Positions 28,529 to 36,776 of a stretch of 64,000 nucleotides of DNA are shown here, piece after piece. A program made the translations under genes and the position numbers. Each line of letters starts with the position of its first letter. Position 1 is the stretch's first letter. The notes beneath the pieces were generated by a model. The model ran no database searches and was not told the DNA's origin. It saw only the letters and a program-made list of their open reading frames with translations. This DNA is from Exiguobacterium sp. FSL W8-0210 (GTDB lineage: Bacteria > Bacillota > Bacilli > Exiguobacteriales > Exiguobacteriaceae): NCBI RefSeq assembly GCF_038006045.1, contig NZ_JBBOUK010000001.1, forward strand, positions 2,335,001-2,399,000, in the 5' to 3' direction.

Positions 28529-29386
28529 TCATTTACCTGAATCGTACTGCACTAAGCGTTGCAGATGCATCGTAAGATACGTCGCCTCACCGCGCGGTAC
28601 CGCTTTCTTCAACTGACGTTCCATGATGGACATCAGCTCCCAAGCAGTATCATAGCATAGCGGATATTCTTCACGCAATAGCTTTTCTACTTTTTCTGGA
28701 GCCTCTAGATACTCCCCATTGGAAACCCTTTCAATCGCTGAACGAAGGTGCCGAATCAGACGCTTGTAATCAAGCGATTTTCGGTCGATTTTAATCTCCA
28801 GTCGCTGTTCGATATGACTAGCAATTAAACCGACGAGCTGATGATGGCGGTTAACTTCAAGTACGTCTTTGAAGTTCGTCGCAGAATGAATATGAAGTGC
28901 GATGAACCCTGTCTCGGCTGGAGGCAGGTAAAAATTCATCTCGGCACTGATGAACTCGACGATTTCTTCTGCAAGTGCGTACTCTTCCGGATACAAGGCT
29001 TCCGTTTCGGCAAGAAACGGATTGGTGACTTCCATTCCTTGTTCCAGTCGTTTGAACGTAAACGTCAAATGATCCGTTAATCCGATATGGATATGTTCAT
29101 CGACTTTTTTCCCGAACCGTGTCTCGATCATTGAAACGATTTCATTCATCAACGCGATGAAATTTTCATCGAGGTGACCGACGAGCGCCTTATATTGATC
29201 CTGTTCTTCTTTATCCTTCAACGTGTAGACTTTTTCCAACTTGTCGAGATCTGTCAGTTGATCGCCTGGCTTCCGACCGAAGCCAATCCCTTTCGCGAGG
29301 ATAATGACTTCCTGATTCGCACCAGTTGAACAAATGACGACATTATTATTCAATACCTTGATAACGTGGTACATTTGTTTATCCAT
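28529..29386 (-). CDS. glcT: PTS operon antiterminator, BglG family
   Basis: A 285-residue BglG/SacY-family antiterminator. The N-terminal RNA-binding domain (about 1-60) starts YHVIKVLNNNVVICS; two PRD domains follow (about 70-170 and 175-285), with histidines in DEHIHIGLTDHL and ALHIHSATN that enzyme I/HPr or IIB would phosphorylate. It probably opens the leader of the IICB gene 14 nt downstream. GlcT of B. subtilis acts the same way on ptsG. No strong ribosome site is seen before 29386; the ATG at residue 5 is an alternative. Confidence 0.9.
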   Translation of the reverse strand: MDKQMYHVIKVLNNNVVICSTGANQEVIILAKGIGFGRKPGDQLTDLDKLEKVYTLKDKEEQDQYKALVGHLDENFIALMNEIVSMIETRFGKKVDEHIHIGLTDHLTFTFKRLEQGMEVTNPFLAETEALYPEEYALAEEIVEFISAEMNFYLPPAETGFIALHIHSATNFKDVLEVNRHHQLVGLIASHIEQRLEIKIDRKSLDYKRLIRHLRSAIERVSNGEYLEAPEKVEKLLREEYPLCYDTAWELMSIMERQLKKAVPRGEATYLTMHLQRLVQYDSGK

Positions 29387-29459
29387 TCGCTCTCAACCCA
29401 ATCTGCTCTTACACATTTATTTAAAGACATTGTTTTTATTATAACGGTTTTTCAAGCAC

Positions 29460-29487
29460 GAAAAAAGCCTACTTACTCAAGTAGACT
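29460..29487 (-). terminator. Terminator of yuiB
   Basis: Minus-strand AGTCTACTT/AAGTAGGCT with GAGT loop and U run, starting at the stop codon. Confidence 0.8.
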
Positions 29488-29805
29488 TTAAAACATTTGG
29501 TAACCGCTCTTACGCAAGAAGCGAATCGATAGACCGGCGATGATGATTCCAGCAAACCCAGCTGCGAACATCGTGATATCCGCTGCCTGCAGTCCAGCAA
29601 TCCGGTCCCCAAGATTCGGAATCGCTTCACGAGCATTCGTGAAGTATTCGAGCGTCGATTGGTTGTCGATCATCATGATGAGGATGATCGGATAGAGTAC
29701 GAGCATCACCCATGTACTCCGCAACAACATGTTTAAGATGAATCCGATACTAAAGAACATGACGAGATAAAGCACACTCCCGATCACGGCTTGAATGATA
29801 TGCAT
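29488..29805 (-). CDS. yuiB: YuiB-like membrane protein
   Basis: A 105-residue membrane protein with about four hydrophobic segments (from MHIIQAVIGSVLYLVMFFSI through TMFAAGFAGIIIAGLSI). Same length and position as YuiB of B. subtilis, next to the NADH dehydrogenase gene. Function unknown; proximity hints at a respiratory-membrane role. The ATG at 29805 has AAGGGGG upstream. A terminator separates it from ndh upstream. Confidence 0.75.
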   Translation of the reverse strand: MHIIQAVIGSVLYLVMFFSIGFILNMLLRSTWVMLVLYPIILIMMIDNQSTLEYFTNAREAIPNLGDRIAGLQAADITMFAAGFAGIIIAGLSIRFLRKSGYQMF

Positions 29806-29841
29806 ACTGTTCCCCCTTTGAATCTCTTCTAGTATAACCGA

Positions 29842-29876
29842 CAAAAAAGGCAAATGCACGAGTGTACATTTGCCTA
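29842..29876 (-). terminator. Terminator of ndh
   Basis: Minus-strand AGGCAAATG/CATTTGCCT with U run. Confidence 0.85.
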
Positions 29877-29886
29877 AAACGTGAAC

Positions 29887-31098
29887 TTAGAACTTCCCTT
29901 TTTTGATCGCAAGACCAAGTTTTTTCAGTTCAAAGAAGTGTTTGTTGTCGATGACTTTTTTCATGAACGATGCGTTACGACCGTAAATCTTCTTGCCGAA
30001 GACCATGCCGATACCATCTTTATGACCAAGTGAAGCAACCGTTCCTTTGTTCTCGTACGTGAACGTCGATGTTTGACGACCCGCGATGAGTGCTGCGATG
30101 TTCTCAGCGACTTTGTGTGCTTGTTGTGTCGCGATTTGTGCAGTCGGTGGGTACGGACGGTTCGAACTTGGATCCATGACTGCTGAACAGTCACCGATCA
30201 TGAAGACGTTATCGTGTCCTGGAACACGAAGATCTTCTTCGACGACGACACGGTTACGCATCGCTTCGAAACCAGATGCTGCAACGACAGGGTTACCGCT
30301 GACGCCACCAGTCCAGATGATCGTGTTCGCTTCAATCGTCTCAGTCGTGTCGCCTTGAAGCGGACCGAACGTGACGCTTCCTGGTCCACATTCCTTGATG
30401 CCGTTACCGAGTTTGAACTCGACGCCTTGGCGCTCAAGCCATTTGTGTGCGTAGTTGACGAGATCAGCATCGAATCCTGGAAGGACTGTCGGTGCTGCCT
30501 CGATGTTAACGACACGAACGAGTTCGCGTGGGATATCATATTGTTTGCACAGTTCTGGAATACGGTTGACGAGCTCACCCATGAACTCGATTCCTGTGAA
30601 TCCAGCACCACCAACAACGATCGTCAAGAGTGAACGATCTTGTGATCCTGTTGTTTTGTACTGTGCGAATGAGTAATCGATATGTTCCTTGATTTTACGG
30701 GCGCTGTTCAACGAGCTGATCGTCAGAGCGTGTTCCTTCAATCCTTTGATACCGAATGTTTCAGGAACGCCACCGAGAGCAACGACGACGTAATCGTAAG
30801 GAACTGTTCCGCCATCTTGTAAGAGAACCGTTTTAGCAGCCGTGTCGACTTTCTCAACGATACCTTTGACAAGTTTGACGCGTGACGGGTTGATGACATC
30901 ATTGATGTAGATGCGTGCTTGCTCCGCAGACATCGTACCTGCAGCTGGTTCATGCAACCAAGTTGTTTGGTAATGATAGTCGTGTTTATTAATCAACGTG
31001 ATGTTCGCTTGATCGACGCCGAGTTTCTTTTGAAGGTTGACTGCTGTGATCAATCCACCGTAGCCCGCTCCAAGAATAACAATGTTAGGTGTGTTCAT
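29887..31098 (-). CDS. ndh: Type II NADH dehydrogenase (YumB-like)
   Basis: A 403-residue peripheral membrane flavoprotein that passes electrons from NADH to menaquinone without pumping protons. The first FAD-binding site is ILGAGYGGLITAV at residues 6-18, the NADH-binding site VVGGAGFTGIEFMGEL at about 160, and the second FAD motif VFMIGDCSAV near 310. PPTAQIATQQ and the C-terminal amphipathic region are typical. AAGGAG precedes the ATG at 31098. A Rex-like box lies 32 bp upstream, fitting control by the NADH/NAD ratio. Orientation is divergent from yumC. Confidence 0.94.
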   Translation of the reverse strand: MNTPNIVILGAGYGGLITAVNLQKKLGVDQANITLINKHDYHYQTTWLHEPAAGTMSAEQARIYINDVINPSRVKLVKGIVEKVDTAAKTVLLQDGGTVPYDYVVVALGGVPETFGIKGLKEHALTISSLNSARKIKEHIDYSFAQYKTTGSQDRSLLTIVVGGAGFTGIEFMGELVNRIPELCKQYDIPRELVRVVNIEAAPTVLPGFDADLVNYAHKWLERQGVEFKLGNGIKECGPGSVTFGPLQGDTTETIEANTIIWTGGVSGNPVVAASGFEAMRNRVVVEEDLRVPGHDNVFMIGDCSAVMDPSSNRPYPPTAQIATQQAHKVAENIAALIAGRQTSTFTYENKGTVASLGHKDGIGMVFGKKIYGRNASFMKKVIDNKHFFELKKLGLAIKKGKF

Positions 31099-31129
31099 GT
31101 TCTGATACTCCTTACGAATCGTAGTTTTG

Positions 31130-31147
31130 TTGTGATTTTCTTCACAT
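31130..31147 (+). promoter_or_regulatory. Rex-like operator upstream of ndh
   Basis: TTGTGATTTTCTTCACAT matches TTGTGAAnnnnTTCACAA at 12 of 14 fixed positions. A weaker half-matching site lies at 31178-31195 (TTCAAATAATGTTCACAT). Rex senses NADH and is known to control ndh in B. subtilis. Confidence 0.6.
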
Positions 31148-31281
31148 TCAATTACAGACGAATGCTCAAAAATTTTGTTCAAATAATGTTCACATGTCTA
31201 TAAGCCTATTGAAACACTTTTCAGGAATGATTGCAAAAGAAAAATGTAATTTCCCTTAAAAAAATGTGAGATGTTCCGTAC

Positions 31282-31312
31282 TTGCACCTTCACCCCCTAC
31301 TTCCTATATAAT
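31282..31312 (+). promoter_or_regulatory. yumC promoter
   Basis: TTGCAC (31282-31287) and TATATAAT (31305-31312) with 17-19 bp between, about 30 bp before the yumC ATG. Confidence 0.65.
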
Positions 31313-31341
31313 GGACCTATCCAACGCTAGGAGGGAATCAG

Positions 31342-32340
31342 ATGCACCAACCATATGATGTCACGATCATCGGCGGCGGTCCGGTCGGACTGTTCACCGC
31401 GTTTTATTCAGGGATGCGCCAGATGAAGACGAAGGTCATCGAGAGTCTACCTCAATTAGGTGGTCAACTCGCTACGCTTTATCCTGAAAAATATATATAC
31501 GATATTGCCGGTTTTCCGAAAGTAAAAGCTCAGGAACTGGTTGATCGGTTGCTTGAACAAGCGAACGAATTCGATCCGACCTATGTACTCGGTGAGACCG
31601 TCATCGCTTATGAACGGATGGATGATGGGATCATCCGCCTCGTCACGAACAAAGGCGAGCATTATACGAAGACCGTCATCTTGACGGCAGGAAACGGCTC
31701 GTTCGCGGCACGTCCACTCGGCGTCGCTGACGCAGAACGCTTCGAAGAAACGAACTTACACTATTTCGTCAACGATATGGAACGTTTCAAGGATCGCCAA
31801 GTCGTCTTACTTGGTGGCGGTGACTCAGCAGTTGACTGGTCATTGATGCTTGAGCCGATCGCAAAATCCGTCACGCTCGTCCACCGTCGTGATAAGTTCC
31901 GTGCCCATGAACATTCGGTCGAATTGTTACACGATTCGTCCGTCAACGTCATGACGCCGTATACACTTGAATCAGTTACAGGTGAGTCGCACATCGAGAC
32001 GCTGACGTTCAAACATGCTGAAAGTGGTGAAGTCGTCGTCGTCGCTGCGGACGACGTCGTCTGTAACTTCGGCTTCGTCTCGTCACTCGGACCGCTCAAA
32101 GAATGGGAAGTCGAATTCGAACGCAATTCGATTCGTGTCAATTCGAAGATGGAGACTGCGATTCCGGGCGTCTTCGCTTGTGGTGATATCGCAACTTACG
32201 AAGGACGCGTCAAACTGATCGCAACGGGCTTCGGTGAAGCACCAATCGCCGTTAACCAAGCGAAACTTCTTGTTGATCCATCTGCTCGTCACCCGCAACA
32301 CTCGACGAGTCTGTTCGAAAAAGTAACGAATCATTCTTGA
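31342..32340 (+). CDS. yumC: Ferredoxin-NADP reductase, thioredoxin-reductase-like (YumC)
   Basis: A 332-residue flavoprotein of the YumC class, which links NADPH to ferredoxin or flavodoxin. FAD site [18 protein letters not shown] at residues 8-25, NADPH site [17 protein letters not shown] near 156, second FAD motif [13 protein letters not shown] near 275. The CxxC of thioredoxin reductase is absent, as expected. AGGAGGG precedes the ATG. It could reduce the flavodoxin of the nrd operon; this is inference. It faces repeat copy C and the IS element at its 3' end. Confidence 0.94.
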   Translation: MHQPYDVTIIGGGPVGLFTAFYSGMRQMKTKVIESLPQLGGQLATLYPEKYIYDIAGFPKVKAQELVDRLLEQANEFDPTYVLGETVIAYERMDDGIIRLVTNKGEHYTKTVILTAGNGSFAARPLGVADAERFEETNLHYFVNDMERFKDRQVVLLGGGDSAVDWSLMLEPIAKSVTLVHRRDKFRAHEHSVELLHDSSVNVMTPYTLESVTGESHIETLTFKHAESGEVVVVAADDVVCNFGFVSSLGPLKEWEVEFERNSIRVNSKMETAIPGVFACGDIATYEGRVKLIATGFGEAPIAVNQAKLLVDPSARHPQHSTSLFEKVTNHS

Positions 32341-32363
32341 TCAGTCACTTGACAGTCCATCTT

Positions 32364-32519
32364 TACGGACCGATCCAATATTCTCGCTTTCCTCAGGCGG
32401 GAGATAAGCCGAGGTATCCCGCACTCCGTGCGGCTTTCCGGGTCTTATCTATCCCTGACGGAAGCACATAACATGCTTCTTTTTCCTGTAGGAGTCGAGA
32501 ATATATGATTTCGCCCGTA
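32364..32519 (+). repeat. Structured repeat, copy C
   Basis: TACGG/CCCGTA outside, ATATTCTCG/CGAGAATAT inside, then CTTTCCTCAGGCGGGA at left and TTTTTCCTGTAGGAGTCGAG at right. GATAAG/CTTATC and GGGA/TCCC form the inner helix. Downstream of yumC and just before the terminator invaded by the IS. Confidence 0.7.
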
Positions 32520-32587
32520 TCATGAATAATAAAGAACCTTCCAGATCAGCTGAACTGAACCAAAAAAGTTAGACAATAAATAATTTG

Positions 32588-33418
32588 TCAGGCGACCTTG
32601 AGGACCTGAGTCCGGTATTCAACCGGGCTCAGGTTTTTTAGTCGTCTCTTGATACGACGATGGTTATAGTACTCGATGTAACGCTCGAGCTCACATTTGA
32701 AGTGGTCCATGTCATCGAACTCCTTGAGATACAGGAGCTCTGACTTGAGCACGGCGAAGAAGCTTTCGATGGCTGCGTTGTCGAGACAGTTGCCCTTACG
32801 GGACATGCTTTGCGTAATGCCGTGCTCGTGGAGCGTACCAGTGAACGCTCTGTATTGATAATGCCACCCTTGATCGGAATGAAGGATTGGGCGCGCCTCT
32901 CCGTCGAGCTTCCCGATTGCCTGATCTAACATTTCGCCAACGAATCGATATGTAGGACGGTCCGATAGGGTATAGGCGATGATCTCACGGTTTCCCAAGT
33001 CCATCATCGGAGAAAGGTAGAGCTTCTCTCCGAACAGGTGAAATTCAGTGACGTCAGTCACCCATTTCTGGTTCAGACCGGTGGCCTTGAAGTCACGTTG
33101 AAGAAGATTCGGTGCGACCTTTCCGACCCGTCCTTTATAGGAGCGGTATCGCTTCATGCGGACGAGACATTTGAGACCGAGTTCGTTCATGAGACGGCGC
33201 ACGGTCTTCGGATCGTGCCGGAAGCCCTGGCGTTCGAGAAGTGCGTGGATGCGACGATAGCCACATCGTCCTTCGTGTTCGTGGAAGAGGGTATGGATGG
33301 CCGCCTTCACTTCCGCATACTTGTCTTCGCCCGTCAGGCGCGTCCGCCAATAGTAATAAACGCTTCGTGCCATACCGAGCACGCGGAGGAGTCCCGGAAC
33401 GGGATAGATTGATCGCAA
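32588..33418 (-). CDS. IS3-family transposase OrfB (DDE integrase)
   Basis: Catalytic half of the transposase, 276 residues counted from a TTG codon. An HTH_21-like segment (about 28-85) precedes the rve integrase core: Asp122 in WVTDVTEF, Asp182 in [10 protein letters not shown], Glu218 in NAAIESFF, so the DDE triad is complete. The frame stays open upstream through [20 protein letters not shown] into the A7 run in orfA, which means the working product is probably an OrfAB fusion made by -1 frameshifting and 33418 is not a true start. Confidence 0.9.
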   Translation of the reverse strand: MRSIYPVPGLLRVLGMARSVYYYWRTRLTGEDKYAEVKAAIHTLFHEHEGRCGYRRIHALLERQGFRHDPKTVRRLMNELGLKCLVRMKRYRSYKGRVGKVAPNLLQRDFKATGLNQKWVTDVTEFHLFGEKLYLSPMMDLGNREIIAYTLSDRPTYRFVGEMLDQAIGKLDGEARPILHSDQGWHYQYRAFTGTLHEHGITQSMSRKGNCLDNAAIESFFAVLKSELLYLKEFDDMDHFKCELERYIEYYNHRRIKRRLKNLSPVEYRTQVLKVA

Positions 33419-33426
33419 TTCATCGA

Positions 33427-33936
33427 TTACTTGTGCCTTGATCCGGTTCGTCGCGCATTCTCTTCTTGAACCAAGGCTTTCAATTTTTTTAACGCAGCGT
33501 TCTCCATCTCGAGATACTCGATCCGCTCTTTGAGCTTCTCGACTTCTGTCATCTCTTCAAATTCCTTCTTCTTGCGTCTCGCCATCGGGGCACGTCCTTT
33601 CGGTCTGGCGACCAGACCTGCGGTCCCTTCCCGATCATACGTCGATCGCCATCTCGAGATCATCCCCGGGGAGGAAATTCGGTATTTTACGGCCGTCTCT
33701 CTATTGGACAGCTTATTGGTCGCCATGTCGTTTAATACCTCCAGTTTAAATGCCAGCGAGTGTGTTGTATAGGAAGGATCGAAGATCGTTTCCCCCCAAC
33801 GCTCATAGAGACGTGACCACTCACGGACCAGGTTATGCGCTATCCCGAATTCTTTCGCCACACCTCGGTATCCGTCTCGTCCTGTTAGATAACGCTCAGC
33901 GACTTGGACTTTAAACGCCTTTGTATATTTGACCAT
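33427..33936 (-). CDS. IS3-family transposase OrfA (DNA-binding)
   Basis: 169 residues with two helix-turn-helix units (about 1-50, [16 protein letters not shown]; and about 55-105) typical of IS150-type OrfA, then a basic linker and a leucine-zipper-like coil ([21 protein letters not shown]) for dimerisation. GGGGTG lies 6 nt before the ATG at 33936. Near the 3' end TTA AAA AAA TTG provides the slippery run for passage into the orfB frame. Confidence 0.9.
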   Translation of the reverse strand: MVKYTKAFKVQVAERYLTGRDGYRGVAKEFGIAHNLVREWSRLYERWGETIFDPSYTTHSLAFKLEVLNDMATNKLSNRETAVKYRISSPGMISRWRSTYDREGTAGLVARPKGRAPMARRKKKEFEEMTEVEKLKERIEYLEMENAALKKLKALVQEENARRTGSRHK

Positions 33937-34044
33937 AAAAAACACCCCATAAAAGTTGGATTTTATGTCCAACTTTTATGGGGCAGTTCACAGCTTCTGG
34001 AAGGTTCTTTATTTGTTCGTAGCTCTCGCAATGTATTCATCAGT

Positions 34045-34536
34045 CTATCTCGTTCTTAGTTGGATAGGCATCCGATAAACCCGTTTCACGAGTTCCACTC
34101 CACCACGCTCAATCATCGATTCTTTGAAGACCTGACCACCGAATCGTTCGTAAAACTGGCACGCCGGATTATCCCGCAAGACAGAAACCTGCATTGCCTC
34201 GTATTCCGCCAAGTCCTCGATGATACGTTGAAACAATGCCTTCCCGAGCCCCTGCCCTTGAGAAGCTCGCAAAACATAAATCGCGTAGAGTTCTCCTTCA
34301 CGCGCATCCCTTCGATTTGGTCCACCTTGCGCAAAGCCAACGACTTCGTCTTCTAACTCCACAACATACACACGCTGATCGATTAACGCCTGCTCCCATT
34401 GTTTCGTCCGTTTCTCGTAAGACAACTGTGCTAAATAAGAATCAGGGATGATCCCTTGATACGTCTCCCGCCAGGCATCGATATGAACGCGCGCAATGGT
34501 CGACGCATCTTCAAGACGTGCTTCACGAATTCTCAT
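34045..34536 (-). CDS. GNAT family N-acetyltransferase
   Basis: A 163-residue GNAT fold acetyltransferase. Acetyl-CoA site: LYAIYVLRASQGQGLGKALF with the QGQGLG pyrophosphate loop; the N-terminal IREARLEDASTIARVHIDAW is typical. The tail NPACQFYERFGGQVFKE closes the fold. Substrate unknown. Its ATG overlaps the stop of the second GNAT gene by 4 nt, so they are coupled. It now ends next to the IS element; the hairpin split by that element may have been its terminator. Confidence 0.88.
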   Translation of the reverse strand: MRIREARLEDASTIARVHIDAWRETYQGIIPDSYLAQLSYEKRTKQWEQALIDQRVYVVELEDEVVGFAQGGPNRRDAREGELYAIYVLRASQGQGLGKALFQRIIEDLAEYEAMQVSVLRDNPACQFYERFGGQVFKESMIERGGVELVKRVYRMPIQLRTR

Positions 34537-35036
34537 AACGGGATAATGAAGCGACGTGTCTCGCGTCCATTGCGAACAGTTGGTTCGATTTCCTGTCCGC
34601 CGTTCGCTAAGATGACACGACGTGATGCGAGATTATCAACACCACACGTCAATAGCACTTGATCAAGTCCACGCTGACGCGCTTCTTCAAGCGCAAGCTG
34701 AAGACCTGTCGTCGCATACCCTTTCTGACGCTCGGATGGTCGGATCCCGTATCCGATATGTCCGCCGTACAACTTCAAGTTCTCCGTCAAATCATGCCGG
34801 AAGTTCAGTGCACCGACAATTCGTTGTCCATCAACCATCCAGTACGTCGAATGCGTGACAAGACCTTCTCTGACTCTCGTTTCCATTTCTTTAAGCTCCG
34901 CGAAATAGGTAGCGAGCGGTTCATACGTATCCCCGACCGCTTCCGGTACGATCGTTTCGCCTGACTCTCGCCAGTCTTCTAAAAAGGCGCGGTACTCCGT
35001 TTCCCACGCAAGAGTTGGTTTCATCAACTGCATCAT
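34533..35036 (-). CDS. GNAT family N-acetyltransferase (second)
   Basis: A 167-residue GNAT protein of the type often annotated as a YdaF/RimJ-like or uncharacterised acetyltransferase. GGHIGYGIRPSERQKGYATTGLQLAL contains the acetyl-CoA loop and VLLTCGVDNLASRRVILANGG is the fourth motif. Only about a quarter resembles the downstream GNAT, so this is not a recent duplicate. ATGA overlap with the epimerase upstream and with the GNAT downstream gives a three-gene coupled series. Substrate unknown. Confidence 0.85.
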   Translation of the reverse strand: MMQLMKPTLAWETEYRAFLEDWRESGETIVPEAVGDTYEPLATYFAELKEMETRVREGLVTHSTYWMVDGQRIVGALNFRHDLTENLKLYGGHIGYGIRPSERQKGYATTGLQLALEEARQRGLDQVLLTCGVDNLASRRVILANGGQEIEPTVRNGRETRRFIIPL

Positions 35037-35899
35037 TGGTGATTGCGCACCTCCTCTTCAATCAAACGATCGAGCCAGTCATCGATATGTTGAAACAGAT
35101 AGCCCGCTTCTTTCGCAGCTGTCGTATCCATATAGAAATCGCGTTCTGGCGCAAGTGGCGATTCATCCTCTCCTTTTGTGACGATTTGGCTCGTCGTTCC
35201 CGCAATACGGTCGATTTTATCCATCAGGTCTTGAATCGATAGGACGCCGTCACTCGCAGCGTTGATCGGTCCTGTCAATTCCGAACGACCACACCACTCA
35301 AGAAAGGCAGCGGCTTCGTAACTTGAGATGTAGCCCATCTTCGCATAGTTGTTTTCAGCGATAATCGGACGACCGTCAAGCGCGCGTTTGATATGGAAGA
35401 CAAGTCGTTCCGTATAATCGTCTGGTCCGAGGACAACAGGAAAACGAATGGCAACGACAGGGAAGGTCGCACGTTGGAAGAAATAACTCTCCGCTTGGCG
35501 TTTCCCTTCGCCATACCCATGTTCCTTCTCAAGATCATATTTCCCGGGAAACGGATTGTAGGCGCGTTCCGAAATATTCGCACCACCGTCTTCATAGACA
35601 GACATCGTCGACGTCAACACGTAGCGCCCGACTTTCCCTTCAAACGCGTCAATCGCAAGTTTGGCTTGATACGGCGTGAAGCAAATGTTGTCATAGATGA
35701 CATCCCAGTGCTGTTGGCTTAAATCCTTCATCGTACTACTTGACGTCCGGTCTCCTTTGAAAAATGTCAAGCCCTTCGCGACTGGTGGCGTATGCTCACC
35801 GCGTGTGACGATTGTCACGTCATCCCCCGAATCGGCTAAGCGAATTGCAAGCCGGCGTCCGAAATAGCGCGTTCCCCCGAAAATCAATACTTTTCTCAT
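35033..35899 (-). CDS. NAD-dependent epimerase/dehydratase (extended SDR)
   Basis: 288 residues of an extended short-chain dehydrogenase fold. The cofactor loop is VLIFGGTRYFGRRLA at residues 4-18; LTSTMSVYEDGG carries the catalytic serine, with a lysine in GEGKRQAE where YxxxK is expected (HGYGEGKRQAE), so the Tyr-Lys pair is present. RYFGRRLA suggests the atypical SDR group of isoflavone reductase-like or RNA-binding homologues. Substrate unknown. GGGAGGG lies before the ATG at 35899. Followed by two coupled GNAT genes. Confidence 0.85.
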   Translation of the reverse strand: MRKVLIFGGTRYFGRRLAIRLADSGDDVTIVTRGEHTPPVAKGLTFFKGDRTSSSTMKDLSQQHWDVIYDNICFTPYQAKLAIDAFEGKVGRYVLTSTMSVYEDGGANISERAYNPFPGKYDLEKEHGYGEGKRQAESYFFQRATFPVVAIRFPVVLGPDDYTERLVFHIKRALDGRPIIAENNYAKMGYISSYEAAAFLEWCGRSELTGPINAASDGVLSIQDLMDKIDRIAGTTSQIVTKGEDESPLAPERDFYMDTTAAKEAGYLFQHIDDWLDRLIEEEVRNHQ

Positions 35900-35981
35900 C
35901 CTGAAGCCCTCCCTGTTCGTAGTAGCATTCACTCTCTTAATATTTCGAGTCAACGGAACAGGTCTCCTGTATGCGGACAAT

Positions 35982-36010
35982 AAAAAAATCGTGGACGATG
36001 TCCACGATTG
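35982..36010 (-). terminator. Terminator of the HesB/IscA-type gene
   Basis: Minus-strand ATCGTGGA/TCCACGAT with CATCG-type loop and seven U residues. Confidence 0.85.
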
Positions 36011-36016
36011 GATTCA

Positions 36017-36367
36017 TTAACAGCCACCCGGTGTCCCGGCATTCGTTGCCGTCCGGAACGAAGTCCCGCAACCGCATGTTGCGATGGCATTCGGATTCGT
36101 GATCGTGAATCCGCCGCCGAGCATCGACTGTTTATAATCGATTTCCAGTCCTTTGACGACCGGATAATCTTTTTCGTCCACGATGACGGTCACGCCGTGC
36201 TGTTCGAAAACGAGATCCGTTTCTTTCTGTTGGTCGAATCCCATTCCGTACGACAGACCACTACATCCACCACCTTGGACGAGCATCCGAAGATTCCGTT
36301 CATCTGCTGGTGCCTGCGCCATCATGTCCTGGACTTGTAGCGCTGCTGCCTCCGTTAAATGGATCAT
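36017..36367 (-). CDS. yutM: A-type Fe-S carrier protein (HesB/IscA/SufA family, YutM-like)
   Basis: A 116-residue A-type scaffold/carrier that receives Fe-S clusters and hands them to targets. The three cysteines are Cys35 (GGGCSGLSY) and Cys98/Cys100 (ATCGCGTSF). The C terminus has an extra GTPGGC with a further cysteine. Placed next to ribU and the yuzB-yutJ-yuzD-yutI cluster, as yutM in B. subtilis. Good ribosome site AAGGAAGGTGATGAC before the ATG. Confidence 0.92.
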   Translation of the reverse strand: MIHLTEAAALQVQDMMAQAPADERNLRMLVQGGGCSGLSYGMGFDQQKETDLVFEQHGVTVIVDEKDYPVVKGLEIDYKQSMLGGGFTITNPNAIATCGCGTSFRTATNAGTPGGC

Positions 36368-36426
36368 GTCATCACCTTCCTTTTCTTTAGTATACGCAAC
36401 TTCTGAGCGAATCGAAACCTAGTTGC

Positions 36427-36455
36427 TTGAAACTATCTTGAATTCGTTGTATAAA
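36427..36455 (+). promoter_or_regulatory. ribU promoter
   Basis: TTGAAA (36427-36432), 17-bp spacer, TATAAA (36450-36455), about 26 bp before the FMN aptamer. Confidence 0.7.
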
Positions 36456-36480
36456 TGGTATGTACAACAAAATAATCGTT

Positions 36481-36717
36481 CCATCTTCAGGGCAGGGTGA
36501 AATTCCCGACCGGCGGTAAACAACTCTTCTTGAGTTGAAGCCCGCGAGCGAATAGGGCGCTATTTGCTGATTCTGTGTAATTCAGGAGCCGACAGTACAG
36601 TCTGGATGGGAGAAGATGGCGGCATGAGTTTGAATTTGATCGATTTTTGCAACAATCGATTAGGTTTATTTAATGCGGACTTCTCCCCTGTTGATCTCAT
36701 CAATAGGGGTTTCTTTA
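36481..36717 (+). promoter_or_regulatory. FMN riboswitch (RFN element) with terminator
   Basis: CCATCTTC (36481) pairs with GAAGATGG (36612-36619) as P1; inside are AGGGCAGGGTGAAATTCCCGA, GCCCGCGAGC and CAGTCTGGATGGGAGAAG, the RFN hallmarks. Downstream CCCCTGTTGAT/ATCAATAGGGG with TTTCTTT is the terminator (36685-36716). FMN should shut off ribU. Confidence 0.95.
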
Positions 36718-36776
36718 TGGACGCAGTCATGCCAATACTTCATCGAGAGGAACGAGCAAAAGGAGACAATACTCGT

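Larger units (their letters stand above)
32551..33990 (-). mobile_element. IS3-family (IS150-like) insertion sequence
   Basis: A 1,440-bp element. Ends start TGAACTG and match over about 31 bp with six mismatches (left TGAACTGAACCA, right complement TGAACTGCCCCA). It is flanked by CAGC at 32547-32550 and 33991-33994, a 4-bp target duplication. It carries orfA and orfB in IS3 layout with a -1 frame relation and a run of seven A, and looks intact. Confidence 0.92.
32528..34013. terminator. Terminator-like hairpin split by the IS element
   Basis: Left arm AATAAAGAACCTTCCAGA (32528-32545) and right arm TCTGGAAGGTTCTTTATT (33996-34013) are exact complements over 18 bp. Removing the IS and one CAGC copy leaves a six-base loop TCAGCT. 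The original hairpin probably ended yumC, the GNAT gene, or both. Confidence 0.8.

Noticed and set aside
30214-30633. A 139-codon plus-strand frame
   Set aside because: Antisense to ndh; no known motif, and composition is that of a shadow frame.
32588-33972. IS element taken to be a degraded remnant
   Set aside because: Inverted ends, target duplication, both frames and the DDE residues are intact.
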